DNA of 64,000 nt, taken from contig JABMLP010000010.1 in NCBI GenBank assembly GCA_013176395.1, positions 434,001 through 498,000 on the forward strand. The letters run 5' to 3'. The position numbers and the translations under genes are program-made. This DNA is from Venturia oleaginea (taxonomy: Eukaryota > Ascomycota > Dothideomycetes > Venturiales > Venturiaceae). Each line of letters begins with the position of its first letter. The stretch's first letter is position 1. The notes below the pieces were generated by a model. The model saw only the letters and a program-made list of their open reading frames with translations, ran no database searches and was not told the origin of the DNA. Positions 1 to 10,722 of this stretch are shown here, one piece after another.

Positions 1-609
1 GACGGAAGATGGGCTGGAGCTGGCGGAGCTGCGAGAGCTGCGGGAGCTGGTCAAGGAGGGGACGTCAGAGTCAATGTCGGAGTCGTCGTCAGACGCGTCT
101 TCGTTATCGAGGTTGGCATATCCGAAGCGTTGGGTGAGCTCGTCAACGGTGACGTTGCTGTATCCCTTGACTATGTGGGCAGTCTGGACTGGGTTGTATG
201 GCTTTGGGCTCTTGATCTGGGATGGAGAGCATGGGCGACCAACTGGGACGTCGCGGGAGACGCGGCGGGAGCTGCGAGGGCTGCGCTCCTTGGTGCTTGA
301 GGACTTGGCTTTGGAAGCTGGTACATCGAGGATGTTGAGCTTGCGCTGGGTGGTTGGCTCGAGGACGGACTGGTGGGCTGGGTCGTGTGTGCAGTGGTAC
401 CCATCCATGATGTAGTAGTACCAGTATCGCTGACCGGCTTGCATGGTGCCACCGGTGAATCGGAAGGTGCCTGTCCATTTACCGGCAGACTTGGAAGAAG
501 AAACGGACAGAGGAAGCTGGTTCTGGTAGTTGTCCCATGATCCGAGAAGATGGACTGTTTTGCATTGTGGGGTGGTTCGGAGGGTGAATTCGAGTTGGAT
601 GGCAGACAT
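1..609 (-). CDS. esdC: EsdC-like glycogen-binding-domain protein (3' part cut off by window edge)
   Basis: The frame is open from the ATG at 609 to the window edge, giving 203 residues with no stop, so the C-terminus is missing. The first ~90 residues look like a CBM48/AMPK-beta type glycogen-binding domain: a beta-strand start (LEFTLRTTP), then HLLGSWDNYQNQLPLS, then the aromatic stretch QRYWYYYIMDGYHCTHDP, followed by a KLNILDVP segment. The rest is Ser/Arg-rich and then acidic (DDDSDIDSD), probably disordered. In Aspergillus nidulans the gene with this architecture is esdC (early sexual development). A signalling or carbohydrate-sensing role is inference. I chose the 609 ATG because the domain starts right after it. 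No intron is needed in the visible part. Confidence 0.8.
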   Translation of the reverse strand, partial: MSAIQLEFTLRTTPQCKTVHLLGSWDNYQNQLPLSVSSSKSAGKWTGTFRFTGGTMQAGQRYWYYYIMDGYHCTHDPAHQSVLEPTTQRKLNILDVPASKAKSSSTKERSPRSSRRVSRDVPVGRPCSPSQIKSPKPYNPVQTAHIVKGYSNVTVDELTQRFGYANLDNEDASDDDSDIDSDVPSLTSSRSSRSSASSSPSSV

Positions 610-2982
610 GATGATGGCTGGTTTGGTGGTAGGTTTGATCGAGCAAGAGAATAGTGTAAATTAATTTAGTTTCGTTTGGTGAGGTCGACCGGCGACAAAA
701 GTTGAATAATTAGATGTAGAGGGTGGGTTTGTTGGTGTGTTTGATAGTTTGTTTGTAAGAAAGCACCAGGCTTTTTGAGAGAGAAAATTAAAAGATAAGA
801 AAAAGAGGAAAACGAAACAGGAAAAAACCACACTATTCTTTGAGTTGACGGACTTGCTGAGGAAGAAAAAGTGATGGTGGGGAGGGAAGGGGATCCTCTT
901 ATGCAGCGCACACAACGTTCGCTACGGCATTTTCGGTCACCACGATGGACGGGGCCCCATACAGGGCTCTCCACGCCGAGCCAGAGAGGCCAACAGGCCA
1001 AAAATGCGGACGACATGGAATGGCAGTCTGATGTCTTCGTTGATTGGTGTGGTGTCCCTTCTGTAGGCGCCGACACTACTTGCTTGCACACCCGGGCCAG
1101 CCAAGCAACTGCAACGACCAGCCATACGAGGGAACAAGGCCAATCAGAGGGCGTAGGAACTTGGCTCCTCCGGATCACACAGCGGGCCTGCTGCAGTGCA
1201 ACGAATCGATAGAATGCAGTCATGAACATCGTAGAATAGCCTTCGTTTAGTGGATTGAAGGTGGGAATGTAGGTCGCTGGTATGCTGTTCGCCTTCTGTC
1301 TCTGAGACCTCCTGGAAATGCGCATCAGCAAGAGAGTTGTGGATTCAGACAACATCGCCATGTCCAAGGAAATGATCAGATGGTATTCTAGCACGGTCCG
1401 GTGGGGGGGGGGGGAAAGCTTTCGACCGAGAATGTCCTCTGTTTAACGTCACACAACATCCTCAAAACCCACCATGTCAAGCATTTGACTTCCATTGTCA
1501 TGGCCATGATCATCAATCTTCACCCACTATACATTCCCTACCCTGCGAACCCTAGAGGCTCCTTCGCCAGCGGCTACATCATGCAAAGAACGCCACATTC
1601 TCAAGAACATGATCCACTCCCTCAGCCAAAACCCACTCAAAGCCTACTCTCACTACTAAAAAATAATCTCCACCAGCCGAATTCAGAGAAGTTCATTCTC
1701 TTTCCTGGTCAATGGCTGCATCATACTGCATATCCACGAAGAACGTCACTGGTTCTCCATGCAGCTCAGCGTTAAAATAGGTCACGAGCACCAACGTCCT
1801 GCATGCAACAAGCCATGAAGATAAAGAGCCCCAATTTGACATAGTTGTCATGGATATACTGGGCAAATTAGGACTTGTGCGACGAGGTAACGACATACTC
1901 CACTAACCAGGTCTTGAACTCCGAGGAAGTATCTAGCTCATTACGACGAGCTAGCATTTGAGTAGCTTCATTTGTACCCTTGGAGGCTCTGAGCCTCTCA
2001 CCAAGGCAGAAATTTTGAAGAGCTTGGTTCAATTGCAAGATACCTGGTATCTTAGCCCCGGTTCCGTGTGACCTCAGCTCAGATCAACGATCTTAATCAC
2101 AAATTTTCCGCGATAGCCTGTGGATTGTGGAAAGAAACGTGCCGGCTTGGTGTAACTTCGAGAGCTTGCTTGATCACTTGCAGCTGCACGCATCCAGCGA
2201 TCCACAGGGGAAGAAGTCGGGACGGCAAGATCAAAACTTCCTTGCTCTGGAAATAATCTTACGGGTCACCAAGAATGCCACCATGCACCAGGTTTTCCAG
2301 ATATCGTTGATCTGACTATGATAACCACCGTCTTGACTGCATAAAGACATTCCTTCCACCATCAGCGACAAGACTGTTGAGAAATATTTTCAGAAGCACC
2401 ACAATTCTCCACGCTTTAAGCCCGAAAACACGCTTTCCACCCCTGCTGGATCCTGTCAAAAGATCATCTCTCCTGCTGCCCTCCTCTCTCACGACATCTT
2501 TTAGGCCATTTTCTCCATATAGGGTATCCTCAAGGAATCGACTGCCATTGCATCCAGCATTACTAAAGATCTCCAATCATGATGCTCAACATTGACGTTG
2601 ATCCTTACGGCAAAACCCACCAAAGAACCCTTCAACCAACAAGAGCAAAGCCCACCGGATTCGGACAGAATTAACGTGTTGCCTGTTGTAGGAGGAAATA
2701 CACATACGCTCCACTTTGAAAAAGAATTTTGACTCAAGGCGTAAACGCAGATGAGCAATCCTTCCTTTTCATCGCCTTCACATCACGCGTGCCACCAACG
2801 AAATTTCAACTTGAGGTATCCCAACATTCGAGCGAAACCGTCAAGTAAACGCTTCGAGGGTGAAAAACATTGCCAGATATTCATACAGACGTACAAACCT
2901 CCCCAACGCCTACAGAAATGCATAGGCAGACTACCAAAACGCCTAAACCTGCACCATTCGATAGATCACAAACAGTCACCGC
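610..2982. other. Intergenic spacer upstream of the EsdC-like gene
   Basis: I recognise no gene in these 2.4 kb. The part next to the EsdC-like start is A/T- and pyrimidine-biased, as expected for a promoter and leader. A run of 12 G lies at 1403-1414. Open frames on both strands (up to ~240 codons) begin at non-ATG codons or lack recognisable domains, and they overlap one another. Confidence 0.6.
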
Positions 2983-5082
2983 TCAATCAAGATTCATCAG
3001 CTTCTCCAATTCCTCAGGAGTAAGCGTACTCTTCCTCCTCCTCGACCGCCCACCAGCTTTACTCCTCCTCTTCGTCCCATCATCCTTCTTCTCAACCCCC
3101 TTCGTTTTCTCCCTCGGCGCCGGCAGTGGTGGGGGAATCATCTCCTTTTCCCCCGCAAGCTCATCAACACCATTATCGTCTTCCAAACCCTCAATCTGCA
3201 AGTCCAAATTATCGAGATCAAGACCAGCCTTCACGGCCGCCGCCTCAGCCTCCGCCTGCGCAATATTCAACTTTTCCTGCGTCGTCAACTTCGGACTCCG
3301 CTCTCCGGGCTGCGGACCGGGCGACGAGAGGCGTTTAAGTGTCTGCAGTGGGTTAACAAAATGATGAACATGTTTTGGAGGACTTAGATGGAGAGCAGAT
3401 ATTATCGTCCTCGGATCAACACTCCTGCTTGAGCGTTCGAGAGTTTGCAATTTGCCCGATGGAGTAGTCGCCGGTCTTGACGCAGGCGACTTGTCAACAT
3501 CATGAGTAGTAAATAAAAAACGTACTTTACGTGGGATGCGGGAATCTTCCTCTTTCCTCGAAGACGATGGAGATTTTTGTCTTGAGCCAGCCGGAGTGGG
3601 TCGCTTGAGCGAGGGCGTAGGTATATTACCCAGGTTTCGAGTTCGTGATCTTGTGGCCGCCGGTTTCTCGTTCACGTCTGGTGTGTTGGGCTGGGAGGAA
3701 GCGAACGAGACTTTACGCGGTGAATTGGCGTTCGTTTCTCTCAGCGGCTTGTTCAATCGAGGTGAGCGCCGGTCTCTTGATTCTCTAGCCGGCTCTTGCG
3801 GTTTCGTCGCTTCTTCCACGACATCAGGTTCCGGCAGCAGATCCACCTCTTCTGTGTCCTCTTCCTGATACTCTGCCGCGCTGATGTCGTCTTCTACACT
3901 GTCACCTTCAATCACCTCTGTATCGTCATTGGCAGTGGCTGCATTCGCGAGTCCCACACCAAGTCCGAGCCCGAATTTGAGCTCATCGATATTGACAGTA
4001 TCTCCACCTGAGAGCATTCGTTTTCTCCAGCCATCCATCATGACGATTGCTTCCCGCCACTTGGCTTCCATCATCTCCCAGCCAGCTCTCAATCTCATGA
4101 TCTCTTCCTCTCGGACAGAGACTTCCTCAATGGGTACGAAATTTGGATTCGTAAGAAGCGAACGAAGGCTGTCGAGCACAATGTGCATGTCAGTGGCCAG
4201 CGCATCGTAGGAAGTCGGGAGCGCATGAAGCATATCTACGTCTTGTGCATCTTCCTCTCCGATTTCTTCAAGTCCAGCTCGTTCCATATTCTCCGGGAGA
4301 CCTTGAACTTCTCTCAGCGTAGATAGAGTCATCCTAACCAAGCCGATCAAATTGTCATTCTCGTCGCTCAAACTCTGGCTCAATTGAGTAAGAAAGTCGG
4401 TCGTTTCTTGTCGGAGGTTGTATTCTGGGTCTTCCACATCTGGCGAGTCGTCTTTTGCGTAGTTCAACATAGCCATTCCAGTCATGCTCGGTGAGATAGT
4501 GATGCTCGCGCCCACCAATCCCGTCTTATTGCCTCGTTGTTGCGATGTGAGATGTGCCTTCAATTTCTGTATTTGTACGTCCCGTTTTCGAACATCGTTC
4601 GCGCATGCCGTCCGGATTTGCTGCACCGTCGCCTTCAAACGTGCCATCTCTTCCCTTATGCCTCGAGCGGATATCTCAGCCGTCTTCAAAGCAGCACGCG
4701 CAGCTCGCTCCTGAGATTGCGCAAGGGAATTCTGTCGCGTGAGATCGTCATTGCGCGTTTGAAGTCGTTCGATTGCTATCGTATTGTGTGTGGATTCTGT
4801 ACGGAGGGTTCGTAGCGTTTGCGCGAGAGATTCTTTCTGCTCTTGTTCTCGCTGTGTCCAATATCAGTCTACGATCTCCCGAATCAGCTCGAAGACCGTT
4901 ACATCTCTCCGAAGGATCATATCGTGGACGAGATTGATTATTTGTGCCATTGTTGCTTCTGTCCCGCCCTCGCCTTTGGACGGCCGCGCAAACTCCACGC
5001 TCTTGCCATTCCTCAGGAGTCCTCGCGCGAGAAGGAGATTGTTGATATACGCCGAAGCGGCTTTCAGACTCTGGGAATCCAT
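2983..5082 (-). CDS. tinA: TINA-like protein (NIMA-interacting; ADIP-type coiled-coil domain)
   Basis: Two exons: 5082-4903 and 4851-2983. The 51-nt intron (4852-4902) starts GTAACG, ends ACACAG, has an ACTGAT branch-like site, and removes an in-frame TGA. The product is ~682 residues. Residues 1-60 (AASAYINNLLLARGLLRNGK, then ATMAQIINLVHDMILRRD) followed by a long coiled coil (REQEQKESLAQTLRTLRTE) match the afadin/alpha-actinin-binding (ADIP) type domain. The C-terminal half is Ser/Pro/Arg-rich and low complexity, ending in a basic RSRRRKSTLTPEELEKLM tail. In A. nidulans this architecture belongs to TINA, which binds the mitotic kinase NIMA at spindle poles; that role here is by family. A 36-nt GT...AG stretch in the tail could be removed in frame, but is too short to be a convincing intron. 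Confidence 0.75.
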
Positions 5083-6756
5083 TGAGGTTGAAAGGGGCGA
5101 CGCCGCGGTTTGGTGTCGGCGTGCAATCTATGTTTACCATTACTGTGTAAATATCAACAGTCTTGGCGATGAGAAGAACTGACTCGCGCAAAACTTCATT
5201 TCCCCAACACCAACACTACCAAGGTGGGTTTTTTTTGACTCCTCCCAGGCAATATTTGCCGGTCTGTCATGACCAAGGTTTGGCTTCCCTTTTTCCACCA
5301 CATCTGAACTGGATCACAACCTTTGCTATAGAATATTCACAATTTTCAAGACCACAATCGCTGCGTTCAGCTAAGCAAAGTCAGGGAACGATTTCGTTGT
5401 CGTTCTAATCCGACGTCATGTTCAAAGTCGTTGATGGTATTGGTTTGGACGATGAAACACTGAGGCAAAGATATTGCTAGCTCATATACGGTTGATATGA
5501 GTAACGAAAGACCGGTCTAGACGGCAATCATATACTGCGACTGCGACTGCGATGGCCAGATATACTCGGTCTGCTCCTAATCAGTCACTGGTCTTCTTTT
5601 TAGGCGTCCGCTCATCTCTTAGGCTAGCCATCAACCTGACAAAATATCGATTTGGCGCAGACCAGACTTGTATCACTTCGAATCTTGTTCGCCAAGTGGC
5701 AAGGCTTGCGAGCGTCCAGATATCTCCGGCGAGTCCGAAAGCTGTATGGACCTACGCTGCTTGCAGTTTCCTGCTTCTGCAAGACACATGACTACATGGA
5801 TTGATGTGGGTGCGAGGGATCTTGTATTTTCCGATCGATCTGCATTTGCGAATAAATTGAGATAGGTGCAGATGAACAGAAGCAACAAGAATGGTGCTGC
5901 GATCACAACGAAAGTCATGGAGGTGTTTTGAGTTAGGGTATGCGAAAGGCGGTCACTCCGCGGCGTACTAAACAGCGTGCATGCCCATTGCCCATTCGAG
6001 TGATGAATAATGGCCTATACGAGTCTTACGACAGTTACGAGGGCAGCAAGAAAAGACAGCCCGAGGACATTAATATCATATCCACGAAGTGGCGTTATCG
6101 CGTCGCGCGGCTTTCCTCGCCATTCGTCAAGATACGACGAGCATCGTCCTTGTTGAGGACAAGCTTGCCTCCGCCAACGGGCATAACCTCAGTCTCCCGG
6201 CCTTGTCACTCATTCCTTGAATCTTGCTGTACCATTCAACCAATCAACCACCACCAAGATTCGTGGCTGTCTCTCCCCGGCCTAACAGGGGATAATCCTG
6301 CTGTGCCAGACCACGTATTCACCGTCCCAGTGTCCCAGAGTCCCATACCCGACCAACGGCGACGGCGACCATGGCCAACCTGCTTACAAGTCGCGTCAGT
6401 GGAGCGTAATTTCTAATCCCGGCATTGCCTTGTCCCGGCCTAGTTCGGACCAGTGTGCAGCGCTTGGAGGCTCCGACAAGTCCAGACAGCGATGGCTCCA
6501 AAAGCAAATCTCTCGGGCCAATGGCTTATGGGACACGAGTACGACGAGAAGAATCTAAAGCGGCAAGAGGTCTAAGCGGACTACGGGATCCAAGTACTTG
6601 GGTAAACTCTCTTGGTCCAGCCCAGCCTGTCGGTAAAATATTGACAAAAGTTATTCTCCAAACTCGTGCTTTTTGTTGACCCTGCCTCGTCCCTGTATCT
6701 ACCAAACCTCTCAACCTGCGCTTCTACCCTTAAAGACATCTTTTATAAACACGTCC
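5083..6756. other. Intergenic spacer between divergent genes
   Basis: These 1.7 kb separate the TINA-like gene (-) from an unknown gene (+) and presumably hold both promoters. The longest ATG frame (5940-6416, 158 codons) has no recognisable domain or splice context. A TTTATAAA stretch at about 6742-6749 lies immediately before the ATG at 6757. I see no RNA gene. Confidence 0.5.
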
Positions 6757-7335
6757 ATGGCTTCCGAGTCCCAATCCCACGCCCTCGGGCTCCACAAGTA
6801 CTCCTTCGACTCAACATCCGCTACAAGTCCTATCGGCCACTCCTATCCTCACTACACTCAAGGGGTTACTTCGACAGAATTGGCCCTGTTGGCAGAGCAA
6901 TTTGACCAGCAAACAATCCACGCAACGAACAATTGGGTCTCGAAACAACAACAATCACCGAGCATGACTGAAAACGTCGCGTCACCAGAACCAAATTTTT
7001 CAGACCGCGCGACCAGAGATCGACGAGCACAGCGACAAGCAAACACGAATTTTCAATGTCAAGTTGCGCATGTTAGTGATTTGTCCGCTTTGCTGAAGCA
7101 GATGATAGCTTCGTGCGAGCCATGCACTGCCTGTGCCGCTGAGCAGGCGACGATAGTGGCGCGAACACCAGCATGGGAAGAAGACGAGACAATGGGCGAA
7201 ATGGAGGAAGAGGATGATGATTTGAATCGCCCAATGCTCACGTACCGTCGGTCTGCGGATCTGAGCACCCAACAGGGTTACGTGAACAAGACGATACGCG
7301 TAAGGACGAGAAGACGCGGTGAGGGGTCGAGATGA
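6757..7335 (+). CDS. Hypothetical protein, 193 aa
   Basis: Single-exon frame. I chose the ATG at 6757 because it is the first ATG of the frame and sits in a good context (TCCATGGCT); the open frame begins earlier at a non-ATG codon. I do not recognise the family. The protein is Ser/Gln/Thr-rich at the N-terminus. It then has a charged segment (SDRATRDRRAQRQANTNFQ), a possible short helix (DLSALLKQMIASC) with nearby cysteines CEPCTAC, an acidic stretch (EEDETMGEMEEEDDD) and a strongly basic C-terminus (RVRTRRRGEGSR). No signal peptide or membrane segment is visible. The acidic-then-basic layout suggests a nuclear protein, which is a guess. The third-position pattern looks coding, but a chance ORF is not excluded. 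Confidence 0.5.
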   Translation: MASESQSHALGLHKYSFDSTSATSPIGHSYPHYTQGVTSTELALLAEQFDQQTIHATNNWVSKQQQSPSMTENVASPEPNFSDRATRDRRAQRQANTNFQCQVAHVSDLSALLKQMIASCEPCTACAAEQATIVARTPAWEEDETMGEMEEEDDDLNRPMLTYRRSADLSTQQGYVNKTIRVRTRRRGEGSR

Positions 7336-7821
7336 GAAGTGGGTGTGCTTCGTTTGACGTGTTTGATTGTTGCCCAATTTGCATTTTGGAGTTTGGTTCG
7401 ATTGATACCCTTTTGCAGCGAGGTCTGCGATTTTTTGGCATGGTACTGGGTGCAAGTAGAATGACTGTTTAAACGCGGGGATGGGGAAAAAAAGGCTTGG
7501 TGATGGGTTTAGATTGGCAGAAGTTCTGGCATATCATGGGAGTTTTCTGGCAAGCCAGACGCAACGCGATACATGCAAACTCAGTAGACTATGGTGCTTG
7601 CGTCTTGCTAACTCAATACTTTCTCGCAACCTTGACGCATTCACCGGGATTTTTTTTGGAACTAGCCTCATCCCCAAAACCTCAATCCTGTGCCAATTCT
7701 GCAAGGCAGAAATCCTTCCCAAACCCGATCCCAAGTCGCTGGGTCGAAAGCTTATTGCTGATCCTATGATAACGACCGGTCCTGCTATATTACCAAACCA
7801 CACCACTCGACTAATCGTCCA
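7336..7821. other. Short spacer
   Basis: Only 3' and 5' flanks of the two neighbouring + strand genes. Antisense frames here have no recognisable content. Confidence 0.5.
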
Positions 7822-8665
7822 ATGGCCTCCGCAGCCCGGATGGGCAGTCAAGGCGTTGCCAATGCCGTCCGCCTCGTTTTGATGCCTTCTCCTTCGACTT
7901 TGCTTGAGTCGCGAGAGGTCTTGCGTATTTGCCAGAGCTTCGGTGAAGTAACGACCTTCAAACATCTCAAGGTGAGCCAAGACTACATATCCAGTAGCAA
8001 TTGTTCTTCAAATGACCGAGTATTCACTAAATTCTACTGCACAGTACCACGACCTGAATCCCGCCCCCAACTCTGCCCTCGCCGTCTTCCAGCGTCCAGA
8101 ATCAGCAGAAGCACTCGTCCAAGCCTCTCCCGTTACGTTCACCCTCGAAACCCAATCCGAAAACTTCGACAATGAAGATGCTTTACAAGAACGATGGGAT
8201 GAGTTTCCAGAAGATATAGCTCAGAACACTCCCTCCAGAACAGACGCAACAGAATTACACGCCCCAAACTCCCTGCTCGACACCGGCTACTCCGCGTCCC
8301 CTCAACCGGAAACCCTCTCAGACCCCTCCTCTCCGCAACAACTAAAAGATAAAAGACATTCGTCCACATTGAAAGACATGCGTTTCTTCGCGGAATACTG
8401 GCGCGGGAACCAACAGGATTTTTTGGAGAGGTCGCCCACTTGGGGACCTTTCACGGTTCACAAGGATAATGCCGTTCAGCAGGATTTGGCGAGGAGGGTA
8501 CCGTTGGTGGGATTGAGTGATATTAATGTGCAGAAGAGGGAGGTGCCGGTTAGGATTTTGAAGAAGAGGCAGGAGGAGAGGGTGGGGAGAAAGAGTTGGA
8601 TGCAGATTTGGGAAGAGGGGAAGAGGGAAAGGGGTGAGAGTGTTGAGGGGGTTAAGAGGATTTGA
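7822..8665 (+). CDS. Unknown conserved-looking fungal protein with possible RRM-like N-terminus
   Basis: Two exons, 7822-7971 and 8045-8665. The 73-nt intron (GTGAGC...TGCACAG) joins in phase 0, giving 256 residues. Residues ~15-80 have the strand-helix-strand spacing of a divergent RNA-recognition fold: VRLVLMPSP, then a helix with EVLRICQSFGEVTTFKHLK, then NSALAVFQRPESAEALVQ. This is pattern reading only. A Ser/Pro-rich linker follows. The conserved-looking C-terminal block contains WGPFTVHKDNAVQQDLARRV, PLVGLSDIN and a basic end (ILKKRQEERVGRK). I cannot name it. The composition would fit a mitochondrial or RNA-associated protein, but there is no direct evidence. Confidence 0.65.
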
Positions 8666-9591
8666 AGGAGCTTGGTGGTGGAAGGACGCCGTGAGGTTGT
8701 TCAAGATGGTGGAGGCACTTGTTCTACAATCGTAGAGAAGTGAGAAGGGATGGGAAGGGGCAAAACACATTATTGGTCAATTGCGACCATGGAATATCAG
8801 AGTGTGGGAATATGAGGCTGTGGAAAAAGTCCCTGTCAGAACTTAGGTCGACAGGAGGACATCCATAGCAGAAGCAAGGCCGGACAACGATGACCAGCGA
8901 TGACCTTCTCGACAAGATATTCAGTCGCCAGGAATTGCCCAAGAGAGCAAGCAGCTCAATCCATATCCCATCCTGCCGCTTCCAAGGACCAAGCAGTCTG
9001 CGATCTAGAGTCTATTCCTCATTCACCGGCTTTCATCTTGAAAAACAAAGGCAATTGCATCGACGAGTATGTGACATGACTTGGGGAGAACAAGTCAGGC
9101 ATTTCATTTGCAAAGCCATGTAGGAGGATTGGTGGAATGCAGAGCTTATGGCAGAAAGCTTATATTGCAGCACCCATACGCTAGCGACGCTCTCTAAGCT
9201 TTGAGAAAAAAGGGAACACTCTTCCGCAAACGCATCAAATCAATCCTCGTAGCTATGGACATATGAAGCTAGTCATCTTGTAGCGTTTCTACCCTCGAGC
9301 TCAACATTGGACTCTCTCTGGTTACCTACAGATCATTGCGCCAGAAAGCTCATTGCCGTTGATCTTTGGAGCGTGGTCTTGACCATTTGCTAACAGGATT
9401 TAAACTGCCAGGGCTTTTGTGGCGATAGGCCCATGGTGGCTTGATTGACACAGGCGCTAGTTATGTTGCGTCTGCGAAATTTTTGATGGGCGCAATTTTT
9501 TGTCATCTGGTTGGTAGCTCACCGTGCCTATAGTTCGTGTCCACCAAGCCTGGAAAGACAAGATCACGAGTAACTGCTCGTATCTTAGCGG
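8666..9591. other. Gene-poor left flank of the transposon
   Basis: No ORF with recognisable content. Together with the right flank (10723-11876) this forms a gene-poor island of about 2 kb excluding the transposon. It may hold remains of a decayed gene, but I could not reconstruct one. Confidence 0.45.
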
Positions 9592-9593
9592 TA

Positions 9594-9663
9594 ACGTAAT
9601 TCACTAGCGAGCGGGCCACACCACCGAGCGGGCTACCGAATCGATCATTTCATCTTTGCAAGC
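9594..9663 (+). repeat. Left terminal inverted repeat (70 bp)
   Basis: Matches the reverse complement of 10651-10720 with two differences. It contains two direct copies of an 11-mer GAGCGGGCYAC (9609-9619 and 9626-9636), 17 bp apart, which are plausible transposase-binding sites. A weaker match continues inward for another ~12 bp (ACACCACCAC). Confidence 0.9.
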
Positions 9664-9680
9664 CTCTACACCACCACCTC

Positions 9681-10599
9681 ATGCCTTCTAAAGCCCAGCA
9701 AGAAGGCCGATTACTTCTTGCTCTTCAAGCCTATCAAAAAGGCCAAATCACAACTATTTGCCAAGCTGCATTAGCTTATAATGTACCATACAGTACCCTC
9801 AAATATCGCCTCTCTGGACGCGTTGCACGCGTCGAAACGCGCGCAAACAGCCACAAACTTACTCCCACAGAGGAAGAAGTCTTAACTCAATGGATTATCT
9901 CAATGGATAATCGAGGCTATCCTGCTCGAGTCTGTGCAGTACAGAATGCGGCGAAATTACTGCTTCAACAACGCGTCGGTCCCTCAGCCTCAATCGGTAT
10001 CAACTGGTCTGCCAGGTTCATCAAGCAACAGCCTACCCTGCAATCGAGATTCAATCGCAAGTACGATTATCAGCGTGCTCAATGCGAAGATCCAGAGCTT
10101 ATCGGAGCCTGGTTTCGGCTTGTGGGTAATACAATTCAGAAATACGGCATTCAAGAGGAGGATATCTATAACTTCGATGAGACTGGCTTTGCAATGGGTA
10201 TTGCAAGCACCTCACGCGTCGTTACTACCTCAGATCGACGGGGCAAGCCACCTCAATTACAGCCAGGCGATCGGGAGTGGGTTACAGCAATTGAAGCGAC
10301 TGTTGGCAGATGAGAATGAGAAATTGAGAGCAGCGAATGAGAGGCAAAAGAGGAAGAGAGCAGTCAAAAAAAAGCAGATCTCAAAGGAAATAACACTTAC
10401 AGTTGCAGAGGCACAAGGCCTGATGGAGAATACTGTACAGCAGCCTATACAGGCAAGTGTTGCTCCTATACAGCAAACAGTTGTTGCAACAGCCTCGTCA
10501 TCAAGTAGTGCAAGTCAAGGGAATTGCTTTGGTTTACCTAGTTGTTTTGTATGTAAGGGCTTTGACCATGCTGCGAGCGATTGCCCTAAATATCGATAA
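9681..10599 (+). pseudogene. Truncated pogo/Fot1-type transposase (catalytic core deleted)
   Basis: The 5' frame (9681-10313, 210 codons) holds a psq-type helix-turn-helix (residues ~9-47), a CENP-B/Tc5-type DNA-binding domain (~58-130) and the start of the DDE nuclease, with the first catalytic Asp in YNFDETGFAMG (D166). It stops just after a GDREWVTAIEA motif. From ~10290 a different frame, ending 10599, encodes what looks like the transposase C-terminus: a charged coiled coil (ADENEKLRAANERQKRKR) and a CX2CX4HX4C zinc knuckle (CFVCKGFDHAASDC). The remaining catalytic acidic residues, several hundred codons, are absent. An internal deletion with frame change explains this. The protein is not functional as a nuclease; the DNA-binding half could in principle still be made. 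Confidence 0.85.
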
Positions 10600-10650
10600 T
10601 CTTCTGTATAATAGATAGTCTTGATTAATTAAGGCGTTGTGGTGGTGTAA

Positions 10651-10720
10651 GCTTGCAAAGATGAGATGATCGATTCGGTGGCCCGCTCGGTGGTGTGGCC
10701 CGCTCGCTAGTGAATTACGT
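10651..10720 (-). repeat. Right terminal inverted repeat (70 bp)
   Basis: Inverted partner of 9594-9663, carrying the same pair of GAGCGGGCCAC motifs in mirror orientation and ending ...TGAATTACGT directly before the TA at 10721-10722. Confidence 0.9.
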
Positions 10721-10722
10721 TA

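Larger units (their letters stand above)
9594..10720. mobile_element. Internally deleted pogo/Fot1-type DNA transposon, 1,127 bp
   Basis: The element has 70-bp terminal inverted repeats that match at about 68 of 70 positions, begins ACGTAATTCACTAGCGAGCG at both ends, and is flanked by TA on each side (9592-9593 and 10721-10722), the target duplication typical of Tc1/mariner-pogo elements. Inside are the 5' and 3' parts of a pogo/Fot1-type transposase, with the catalytic middle missing. At 1.1 kb it is clearly shorter than full-length relatives (usually ~1.8-2 kb). It cannot move alone, but intact ends mean it could be mobilised in trans if an autonomous copy exists elsewhere. The near-identity of the two repeats suggests fairly recent insertion and little point-mutation decay. 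Confidence 0.9.

Noticed and set aside
666..1394. 242-codon minus-strand frame upstream of the EsdC-like gene
   Set aside because: Begins at a non-ATG codon, runs through the probable promoter/leader, and shows no domain or consistent composition.
1403..1414. Run of 12 G
   Set aside because: A simple homopolymer, possibly imprecise in length; no surrounding structure that would make it a functional element.
3496..3531. 36-nt GT...AG stretch inside the TINA-like gene
   Set aside because: Too short for a fungal intron and the frame is open either way; treated as coding.
5940..6416. 158-codon plus-strand ATG frame
   Set aside because: No domain, no splice structure, composition like non-coding sequence; lies in a divergent promoter region.
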